From: Ryuthela nishihirai
Taxonomy: Eukaryota; Arthropoda; Arachnida; Araneae; Heptathelidae
Reading direction: 5' to 3'
DNA length: 64,000 nucleotides
Assembly: GCA_038380435.1 (NCBI GenBank)
Contig: JAWZYU010000007.1
Span: forward strand, 29,305,001 to 29,369,000
Of this stretch, positions 55,800-64,000 are shown piece after piece (positions within the stretch are counted from its first letter, which is position 1; every line of letters begins with the position of its first letter). Below the pieces are notes generated by a model. The model worked only from the letters and a program-made list of their open reading frames with translations. It was not told the origin of the DNA and ran no database searches. The translations under genes and the position numbers were made by a program.

Positions 55800-55920
55800 T
55801 ACCGAGTCAACAATAATCATGAGTTCAACCAGCTGTGACGTCACATTGCCCCTTGTTGCTCCGCGCCGAGAAGGGCAGGTGTGTGACGTCAGCACAATCA
55901 CTCACGTGGAAATAAGCGAT
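55800..55920. promoter_or_regulatory. Two CRE palindromes and an E-box in a CpG-rich stretch
   Basis: TGACGTCA occurs at 55836-55843 and 55884-55891, and CACGTG at 55903-55908, within a local GC rise (CTCCGCGCCGAGAAGG). Two 8-bp palindromes 48 bp apart are unlikely by chance in AT-rich DNA. No transcription start or gene could be attached to them. 55921-56300 has no feature I recognise. Confidence 0.3.
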
Positions 55921-56301
55921 TAAATAAAATATATCTGTGTTTGCATGTGCAACAAAACAACGCATAGAGCCTAACACCTGGATGCCGAATGGGTGTGTTT
56001 GACTAAGAGACCAGCTTTTAGAGACTTTTTTTGTGGTTGTTATGTCGTGAAGCCCGGAGACCTGTTGCCTGTGGGTATTTGGAAGTGAATTTGAACGTGA
56101 CTTGGGATGCCCGCTTTATCGCAGAGGGAAATAGATGTATTGTGAGTGGATGTTACACGTGTTTTTGGATGTTTAGCGAAATTAATTATGACTTTTATTG
56201 TACACATTGAAACAACTAATAGTGCTCATTGACGTGACTATTTCTAAATTGTTTACAGAGCCAAGATCAGTCTTACTTTTCGTAATGTAATCTTGTATAT
56301 A

Positions 56302-57737
56302 CACTGCATGACATTGAAATTGCTCCACCCAGAAGGAGTGAGGGGATTGGGGTGAAATGTAGCACACACATAGTAATACGTATTGGCATACCATGAATTA
56401 ATTTGCAGCCACTTACAGCGGTTAGAAGATGAGATAATGCAGCACAATGTGATTGCCTCAGTAGGTGGTTGCACCGCCGTGAACGGCAATACAGGCAGCA
56501 ATACGTCGGGGCATATAATATGGGGTGGCATAGATAATATACAGTCGACGAATACGGTCTTGAGGAATTGCACACCAAGCAGCGTAGACTTGCTCCCATA
56601 ATTCATCATTTAGTGCTGGTCGGTAAGAGGATTACACATGTCATCCAATGTGGTCTCACAGATTTTCTATTGGGGATAAATCTGGAGATCGTGCTCCCCA
56701 TGGCAATACTTGAACATGTTGCAAACATTGTCTGGAGACCCTAGCAGTGTGTACACAGGCGTTGTCATGCTGGAAAATGGGCTGCTGCATGTCTCTCAGG
56801 AACGGTAACAAAATGGGCTGCAGAACCACGCTAACGTATCGTGCAACTATCAGTGATCCCGTGATGTGGACAAGAGGTGACCTGCTGTCATATCCAATAG
56901 AAGCCCATATCATTATGCCTGGCAGTGTGCCTATCATGAAAAAAAGCTGGATCTGTCCTCTTGCCAAGTTGTCACTAACACAGACCCGTCGATTGTCAGC
57001 ACCCAGACAGAAATGGGATTCATCACTAAACACAACAGTGTTCCATTCGTGACCCCAGTTTGCACGACTTCGGTACCAAGCCAGATGAGCGCTGCGATGG
57101 TTTGCAATCAATGGCAGTCGATGTAACGGTTGCCTAGAGTGCAGGTGTGTCTCATGCAACCTTCGATTTAACATTTGGGTCGTTATGGGGACGTCCATGG
57201 CTGCTAACACAGCCCGTCAATATCGCCTGCAGTGCCCTGTGGTGACGAACGAGCATGTCCCTCCACTCCCTCTGCGACCCACGCTAGAACCTTCATTTCA
57301 CAACTGTTTTCAACAGCATCAAACAGATCGTGCATATCAATGAACATGGACAGCGACACAACGTGTGTGCACCCAGCTTCACATAGGCCTATAATTCTTT
57401 CTCTCTCAAAAGCATCCAAATGGCGATAAATCTACCGATGGCGTATACCAGGTATTTTCGGCCTTCGCTGAACAATTTCCAAGCGGAACCACCTAATCTC
57501 AACCGTTCGCATGACTTCCACCTGCATAAACACAACCCTGTCTTTCTTGCACCTTTTATCCAATATAACAATAAATACCAACCCCGTCTTTCTTGCACCC
57601 TTTACCTCTTGAGCCACACACGTCATTGGCTCCGGATTATCATCATTTGCATATCTCAACTGCGCACACCCACCCTTCTATTTGCATGTTTGTACGACAT
57701 GTCCTTCTGGGTAGGGCACTTTCAATGTCGAGCAGTG
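56302..57737 (-). mobile_element. Tc1-like element
   Basis: Both ends are bordered by TA and read CACTGC followed by GACATTGAAA and, further in, ACCCAGAAGGA, an inverted terminus of about 38 bp (56302-56340 and 57700-57737). The length (1436 bp), TA target and CACTGC-like start fit Tc1. The transposase remnant lies on the minus strand inside. The two ends differ at several positions, so the element is old. Confidence 0.88.
56656..57210 (-). pseudogene. Tc1-type transposase, inactive
   Basis: 184 residues remain open. The DDE catalytic core is visible: VVFSDESHF (D63), FQHDNACVHTA (D149) and LPWGARSPDLSPIENL (E182). Thirty-two residues separate the last two, slightly fewer than the classic 34. 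Immediately after ENL the frame meets a stop where Tc1 proteins have tryptophan, and further stops follow. Upstream, 57204-57419 encodes MDAFERERIIGLCEAGCTH, the expected start of the DNA-binding domain, but the rest of that domain is scrambled. The gene has lost its N-terminal domain and its end. Confidence 0.85.
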
Positions 57738-57801
57738 TACATAGAGAGAATAATTGACATATTTTATCGATGTCCAAATAAAGAGTGCTAAGAACCAGAA
57801 G

Positions 57802-58068
57802 ACGTCCCATGGCCGAGTGGTTAGCACGTTTGACTACTGATCTAAGGGATCTGGGTTCAAACCCCGGGTAAGGCATGGATGTTCGTGCTGTTTTCTGCTG
57901 AGGTCCTGTCATCCTCACAGACCTTCTACTATGGATACTCAATAAGTGGCACAATTATGTTTGCGAATAAACCTGTAAACTACCAAGAATATAACTGGCA
58001 TAAAAACTGACAGGCTCCTGTAAGACCTCTGTGGCAAGCAGCTGCCTGAGGGGGTATTTATTTATTTA
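57802..58068 (+). mobile_element. SINE-B, full length with a 64-bp insertion
   Basis: The head GACGTCCCATGGCCGAGTGG and B box GGTTCAAACCCCGGG are complete. Between CTACTATGG and CATAAAAACTGACAGG about 64 bp of foreign sequence is inserted (about 57937-58000). The tail GAGGGGGTATTTATTTATTT is intact. Confidence 0.9.
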
Positions 58069-58357
58069 CTTTAAGAAAAAGAAGAAAAAGATAAGTCTTT
58101 CATCATATCTTTCATTCAATCTTGGATCCTGATCCTAGATAAGTCTGAGAGTCGAGTTCCAATCCGCTTTTCACACTTTTTCCCAGGAATCCCTGCAACA
58201 TAGACGTTTTATTTTTATTCCATTTCATTTCTTAGAACCGGTCTGGACTCTGTTGCTATATCTGAAATCAGGCTGTTTAACTTTCGAACTCTGATCGCAG
58301 AAAGCGTTTTCATTAGTGCCATAAGATAAAGACTACTCAAAGTTCCACAACTAGATC

Positions 58358-58708
58358 GGGGCGGGGGTGGCTCAGTCGATAGGGCGCCAGGCTCGTAATC
58401 TGTAGTTCCCAGGTTCGATTCCCAGCTGGGTCAGCGTTGAGATTTATCTCCGCAAAATTTTCCACACTGCCCTTGGTCAGTAAGGGATACCTATGGGTTG
58501 GAAAAGCTGCCGTCCGTTGGATGGGACGTTAAGCCGTGGCCCCGTGTGCGGGAGAGGCCATAACCGGGAGAGGCTGCCATCTGTCTCCCAACAGCTGTTC
58601 CAGTGGGTCCCCTCCCCCAACCTTCTATGAGCCTTCGGGGTATATGTGACTTGCCATCTAGCCCATGGTGTGCAAAAAAGTGCCGCTCAGAGGTAAAACA
58701 ACCCAACC
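58358..58708 (+). mobile_element. SINE-A with internal deletion
   Basis: The copy follows consensus but about 40 bp around CACGTTAAAGAACACGCTGG are missing, leaving GAGAGGCCATAACCGGGAGA. It ends AACAACCCAACCC. 58070-58350 and 58710-59735 hold no gene I recognise. Confidence 0.9.
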
Positions 58709-59740
58709 CTTTAAAAATTAGTACTTTACGTCACAGTTATGATAAATAGCTCACGGTTTCTAACCTTTAGCTATGCAGTATAATTAGTACTATCGGAAGA
58801 CAAATTTCCAAAAGTGTACGGCTGTGCAGTGTAATAAGAGTAAAGCCATCTGAGGAAAGATTTCCAAAAGTGTATCGAAAAAGGCTTATTTTTCGCTATT
58901 TGAAGGAGACATGTCAGTTGAGTCATATTTCCATTTTCCAGGAGCGGAACACCTTCCCTTTAAAAAGTCTTACTTGTGGCCATCCAGAGAGAGGCAATTT
59001 CATTGTTCTAATAAATATTGCAATTCTCAGGAAATGATGCCAGTTACCAGAATTGCCTTCTCAATTTGTATCATCAAGAAATAAAATTAAAATTAGAGCA
59101 AGTCACTCAATATGGGGATTGCATATCGATAATGGCATAAGCTAACTAAGCTACAGCTCAGGGCCTCATGATATGAGGGCCTCAAAGAAATATATTTTAA
59201 GTTTTACTGCATTATGAAATTTTTTTAATATTTAATCTATTGTGCAAATTTTTGTTTATTGTTCACCTTGTTTATTGTTTATTGTTGTACCTTATTTGAT
59301 TACCTTTATTTGACTATTTTAACTATAATGAAATTTTATAGAATACTTGTAAGTCACTTAATATTTTTAATATTTAATTGAGGAAGCAAAATTAATAAAT
59401 TCTTATAATTAGTGAAAACATTATCAATTTATCATGGTTTTATAAATTTACTTTGTTGTTGTCGCTAATTCTGATCATTGCATGAGTTCCAAAATTATTG
59501 ATATCTATTTAAAATAATAAAAGGTCTTAGAAGACAAGGGTCCTTTCGTGCTTGGGGAATTGACCCTGTGGTCTCTAACTCCTCCCCCGACACACATCAC
59601 GCCCTCCGCCACGGATACACACATTTAATTTGACCCAGCTTATATTAGAAATTTCTTACACGTTGTACAAAATTAAAACCTTCAAATCCTACACTTTGTC
59701 CTAGATAAAATCAAAATCTTCCATTATAAAAATAAAAATA

Positions 59741-59900
59741 AATACCCCCTCAAGCAGCTGCTTGCCACAGAGGTCTGACAGGAGTCTGTCAGTTTATATG
59801 CCATAGTAGAAGATCTGAGAGGATGGCAGGACCTCAGCAGAAAAACACCACATACAACCATGCCTTACCCGGGGCTCGAACCCATCTAGCCTTAGATCCG
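59741..59900 (-). mobile_element. SINE-B, head-truncated
   Basis: The tail AATACCCCCTCAAGCAGCTG and body up to the B box (CCCGGGGCTCGAACCC) are well preserved. The sequence leaves the family at about 59895 before the A box. Confidence 0.9.
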
Positions 59901-60096
59901 TGCGAATTTAAATTCAGATTCCAAATTACATAACTTCAAATTGGATTACTTCAAGAAAACTTTCAATATAGAAAATTTTTATATTAACTCATAAACAAAT
60001 TTCCTGTCAACATAGAAAGTTAGATACATTTTTTTGCTAAGTATTGACTTGTACTGCTAAAACGCGACAAAATATTATTCGGCCTAAAACACTTTA

Positions 60097-60306
60097 GCCG
60101 TCCCGTGGCCGAGTAGTTAGCACGCTTGGCTACTGATCTAAGGGACCTGGGTTCGAGCCCCGGATTTAGGCATGGATGTGTGTGTCGTTTTTTTGCTGAG
60201 GTCCTGCCATCCTCTCAGATCTCCTACTGTGGCATATAAACTGACAGGCTCCTATCAGACCTCTGTGGCAAGCAGCTGCTTGAGGGGGTATTTATTTTAT
60301 ATTTTT
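60097..60306 (+). mobile_element. SINE-B, full length with perfect target duplication
   Basis: Exact 12-bp repeats TAAAACACTTTA lie at 60085-60096 and 60307-60318. The A box (TGGCCGAGTAGTTAG) and B box (GGTTCGAGCCCC) are present, and the tail is GGGGGTATTTATTTTATATT. This is the clearest evidence that SINE-B moves by target-primed retroposition. Confidence 0.95.
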
Positions 60307-60319
60307 TAAAACACTTTAA

Positions 60320-61630
60320 CAGATCATTCTATGAGTTTTTGTTCCAAACTTGATGATAATTAAATGAATAATTAAATTCACTTAAATAAAACTGTTTCTT
60401 TTCACAATTACTTTCAATAAGTCAGTCGACTTTAGAACAAATGTTTTAAGTCTATCAAATCTGTTGCAGATTTCAGTGTCGTTAACTCCACAAACATTTA
60501 ATATTTTCGATAATCCAGCATTTTAATGCATTTGATACGAATCTCCAAACTCCTTTACAATCGGTCATTTTTTCCGAAATTAATTTACTCTGCAGGATAA
60601 AAAAAACTTCCAACATGACATGGCAACGATAATTTTAAACTCGAAAATTGATATGATATACTTATTAATTTCTAATATATAGGAAAACCTGAAATAGATT
60701 TTATTTTTCTTAAAGCTTCAAACAATATGAAGATACAATAGAAACAATAGAAACGAATTCTAAGAAACCATTTGGCCTCTCTAATCAAAGATTGGAAGGT
60801 AAAAGATTATCGCTCCCGGAATACCTACAGGTGGCGCCACGTCTCAGGCATCTGACAACGGTAGTCAGACGAGTTTCCGTTGGGCCTTCATTACTCGAAG
60901 AACGCATTATTTTAAGTACAACAAGATTTCTCTCAACGTTTTTTTCCTTCCCAATGTAAGTAATGGTTTTCATTTTTATTCTAACATCTTCATACGTCTA
61001 AATTGATGTATTTCTGAAGTGCTCAAAGCGTAAAATCATCTGACATTCAATCGCCAATTAGCAGCAGATGATATTCGTAATGCCATAATTCTCGTTGCGG
61101 TTACAGTTACTTTTATTTTGGTATGTCTAAAACTGGCCATGAGTCCTGTTCAATGACGTAATTAGGTATGATAATGAGCAGTATTTTACAACGAGAGAGA
61201 GGAAAGCACGATTTTCGGTTTAGAGTATACGTTTTTTATTTAGTGATACCCATATGCATATGAAGAAGAATAACATATCGCCTCTGGCAAATATGGGATG
61301 CTCGTTTTAGAAATGAAGTTTTCTTTTTTGCACCCTCTAGTAGATGAATAATTGAGCAAAATGCAAATAGTAATATTTTATTAGTTCATACCTATCCAAC
61401 ATAGAAATAGTTTTTAATCTCCGAACCCCCCCCCCCCCCATAAAAAAAAAATTAGAGTGTCTACAGATGGTCAGATACGACAACGTGAAAACATAGCTCG
61501 TATTTAGGAAAATGAGCTAAAAATATATATTCTCCAAAATCAAAAGGAAGGCAATTTTGTTTCTCCTGGAGGCTTTGGGGTGTGGGTACCGAAAAAACTC
61601 TAGGCCATTGTGTTTTTAAGATGAGAAGTC
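60320..61630. other. AT-rich DNA, no gene supported
   Basis: No domain-bearing frame, SINE or tandem repeat is visible. There is a C run at about 61426-61440 followed by an A run. Confidence 0.45.
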
Positions 61631-61631
61631 A

Positions 61632-61867
61632 CAGGACCGGATCTATAAAAAATAGGGGACGGGGGGTGTTGCAAGTGAAAGGGGAGGGCAAGATCGAATC
61701 TGAATGACCCGAAACACCATTCGGCTGTGAACTTTTTCTCTTTATTTTAATGGAATTTCTTGAAAATTACGGTGATAAATTTTTTTTCTGATATTTTTTG
61801 TGCACAGTTCTTGTTTCTAGCATTCTCAAACCAATGGAATTATGGCCCCTCCCTATATACGGCCCTG
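61632..61867. mobile_element. MITE family G
   Basis: CAGGACCGGATCTATA on the left and TATATACGGCCCTG on the right form inverted ends. The left interior is G-rich and a TTTATTTTAATGGAATTTCT block follows. No clear target duplication and no coding capacity. Confidence 0.6.
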
Positions 61868-61999
61868 TTAGACTTCATCTTCCCCCTGTGGTTTTAATCT
61901 CTTTGGTGGGCTGGCTTCAACGAAATCAAAGAACGATAGATTTTCTGCTTCGTGTTGAAATTTCCAATGCAAATTTTTTACGTGATTCTTTCCGATAAT

Positions 62000-62210
62000 C
62001 ATGTGAACCAAAATTAATGTTTTTTTTTATTAACGAAATGCAATCTTGATTTCTTTTTAGCTTTCTTTTGTTATCGGAATTATATCATTTGTTTTTATTT
62101 ATTAATATAAACCATTTTTTCGTGTATTTTTAATAATAAGTTTCTTTTCGCTTTGTTTTCGGACATCCTTAGTTGTATTAAAGTAAGATATTGGATATCG
62201 TAACTAGCTC
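62000..62210 (+). repeat. Dispersed AT-rich repeat D, copy 3
   Basis: It shares AATTAATGTTTTTTTT, TTATTTATTAATATA, TTTTTAATAATAAGTTT and TTGTTTTCGGACATCCTTAG with the copies at 17010 and 25690. A SINE-A lies about 100 bp downstream, as with the other copies. Confidence 0.6.
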
Positions 62211-62307
62211 ATTAAGGAAAGACTCGACCTAAATATGTTTATCATAAAACACAGATTTTTTCTTTTGCAGTCTCCTTGAAATAATTCCTGCCGGCCCATG
62301 TAGGAGT

Positions 62308-62744
62308 TGGGTTGGGTTGTTTTACCTCTGAGCGGCACTTTTTTGCACACCATGGTTGGGTTGGGTTGTTTTACCTCTGAGCGGCACTTTTTTGCACACC
62401 ATGGGCTAAATGGCAAGGTCACATGGACCCCGATGGCTCAGAGAAGGTTGGGGAAGGGGACCCACTGGAACAGCTGTTGGGAGACAGATGGTAGCCACCC
62501 GTCAAGGCCATCCAACGTGTTCTTTAACGTGCACAGGGTATGGCTCTCCCGCACACTGGGCCACGGCTTAACGTCCCATCCGACGGACGTCGGCCTTTCC
62601 AATCCCATCGGTGTCCCCTACTGACCGTGGGCAGGGCGGGGAATTTTGCGGAGATAAATCTCAACGCTGACCCAGCTGGGACTCGAATCTGAGAACTAGA
62701 GATTACGAGCCTGGCGCGCTACCGACTGAACCACCCCCGCCCCT
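62308..62744 (-). mobile_element. SINE-A with duplicated tail
   Basis: The tail segment of 47 bp, TTGGGTTGGGTTGTTTTACC to GCACACCATGG, is present twice in tandem (62308-62354 and 62355-62401). The copy is otherwise complete. Exact 11-bp repeats CATGTAGGAGT flank the whole (62297-62307 and 62745-62755), so the doubled tail entered with a single insertion or arose afterwards inside it. 62756-63245 has no feature I recognise. Confidence 0.95.
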
Positions 62745-63249
62745 CATGTAGGAGTATTAAACAAGCAACTCAATTATACTTAATCAGCACAGGCTCAAGG
62801 CATTTTTGCGACGCAAAGAAGTTTACTTCCACTTTTTAGCAGCTACAAGTAAATGTATTTTTTAGAAGCTACAAGCAAATGTATTTTTCTCCCCCCAAAA
62901 TTATTTTCTTTGCAATAAATTGGCATCCCAACAGATTTTATTTTCTACTATCCCAAGGGATGTTAGAATTTTTGTGGATTTAAGTAATTACATTTTTCCT
63001 GAATAAAAGGAGGAGTTCAGAAAAATAGAGTTTGTAAAACCCAAATCTAGGAGATTAAACTCTTCATGCAATGTTACATTCTTTTTATTTCTTTCCGGGA
63101 CACGTTCTGTATGACCTGCATTCGATTCTTCTGACAAAAACTTTCAAATTCACAGAGGATATAAGTGATGAACCAATTGATATATTCAGTGGTGAAAATA
63201 GATTTTATTTCTTACCGGCATGCTTCAAAGAATAATCGCGATGTGAACA

Positions 63250-63638
63250 GTTGGGTTGGGTTGTTTTACCTCTGAGCGGCACTTTTTTGCACACCATTGG
63301 GCTAAATGGCCAGGTCACAAGGACCCCGAAGGCTCAGAGAAGGTTTGGGGAGGGGACCCACTGGAACAGCTGTTGGGAGACAGATGGTAGCCTCTCGTCA
63401 AGGCCATCCAGCGTTTTCTTTAATGTGCACAGGGTATGGTTCTAATGCACAGAGACCACGGCTTAACGTCCCATCCGACGGACGGTGGCCTTTCCAAGCC
63501 CATCGGTGTCCCCTACTGACCGTGGGCAGGGCGGGGAGTTTTGCGGAGAAATATCTCAACGCTGACACAGCTGAGACTCGAATCTGAGAACTACAGATTA
63601 CGAGCCTGGCGCGCTACCGACTGAGCCACCCCCGCCCC
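63250..63638 (-). mobile_element. SINE-A, near full length
   Basis: A complete copy from AGTTGGGTTGGGTTG to GCCACCCCCGCCCC with somewhat more substitutions than the best copies. No clear target duplication. 63640-63860 is plain AT-rich sequence. Confidence 0.93.
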
Positions 63639-63861
63639 AAAACCGTTTGTTTAGAAAGAAAAGTAAACTTCCCACTTACGTTTTAATATTCATCACTCAA
63701 CTTGTATACTCTAAATCCACATTCCAAATTTAAGCTTTTTTTTGTTAGAATGACACATATCGGAGATTCAGAGTCAATTTTAAATTGAAGAAATTTTTCG
63801 ACGCTCAGGGAAGTATTCACTCCCTATTTAGCTTCGATATCAAATACAGAAGAAAAATGTC

Positions 63862-63938
63862 TTGAGCCTGGTGGGATACGAACTCACGATCTCCTTATAA
63901 TAAGGTATGCCAGGTGCTCTGGCTACCGGCCGCAGATC
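63862..63938 (-). tRNA. tRNA-like sequence, probably a tRNA-derived repeat
   Basis: Read on the minus strand, GCGGCCGGTAGCCAGAGCAC is A-box-like and GAGTTCGTATCCCACCAGGC is B-box-like, about 30 bases apart as in a tRNA. The anticodon arm (CCTTATTATAAGG) cannot form the regular 5-bp stem and 7-base loop, and acceptor pairing is weak. A working tRNA is therefore unlikely. It resembles none of the other tRNA-like heads in this window. Confidence 0.3.
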
Positions 63939-64000
63939 AAAATCATAATTGATGTTACCTGCGAATTATCCTACCTGCAATACACATCTCCCTGTCTCTT

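Noticed and set aside
2729..63638. Working tRNA genes in the SINE-A and SINE-B heads
   Set aside because: A and B boxes are present, but the acceptor stems do not pair well and the heads run directly into SINE bodies with target duplications at the outer ends.

Overview
This window looks like repeat-dominated, gene-poor animal DNA, and arthropod origin is plausible. The base composition is AT-rich. It carries several tRNA-derived SINE families, a jockey/CR1-like non-LTR retrotransposon, mariner, Tc1, hAT and piggyBac-type elements, and long tandem arrays with 28- to 118-bp units. I see no prokaryotic operon structure, no rRNA and no convincing host protein-coding gene. Assignment to a particular arthropod group would be a guess. 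Most open frames in the window are the same SINE or the same satellite translated repeatedly, so they should not be read as genes.

Layout. 0-5 kb: a purine-rich minisatellite, a CpG-rich patch, a piggyBac-type MITE and a SINE split by a second MITE. 5-9 kb: a decayed mariner broken by a foldback MITE and by two SINEs, then a large inverted repeat. 9-12.5 kb: two SINEs around a CpG-rich segment. 12.5-16.7 kb: a 54-bp satellite of about 76 units. 17-29 kb: dense SINEs, a second mariner fossil, a foldback MITE filled with a 118-bp array, and a dead LINE reverse-transcriptase tail. 29.6-32.2 kb: a 40-bp satellite of about 62 units that begins at two hairpins. 32-36 kb: AT-rich DNA with decayed tandem repeats. 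36.2-37.7 kb: a hAT deletion derivative with perfect 8-bp target duplications. 41.6-46.2 kb: a full-length LINE with an intact 958-residue endonuclease/reverse transcriptase, inserted in a 30-bp minisatellite that continues to 47.5 kb. 49-55 kb: SINEs, a SINE segment turned into tandem repeats, an inverted pair of tRNA-like units, a second foldback MITE with a 118-bp array, and a SINE inside a SINE. 56.3-57.7 kb: a Tc1-like element with recognisable inverted termini but a dead transposase. 57.8-64 kb: more SINEs and short DNA elements.

Two SINE families carry most of the structure. SINE-A (about 390 bp) has a tRNA-like head with A and B boxes and a tail ending in CCCAA repeats. Many copies have exact 10-15 bp target duplications, so it was mobilised recently, but its tail does not match the LINE in this window. 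SINE-B (about 200 bp) has a different tRNA-like head and a tail ending in a T-rich GTATTTATTT stretch. The most unusual system is a Tc1/mariner-type foldback MITE family. Members share ends and flanking modules but carry zero, about one, eight or ten copies of a 118-bp unit, and the hairpin at one edge of the array shows paired (compensatory) base changes between versions.
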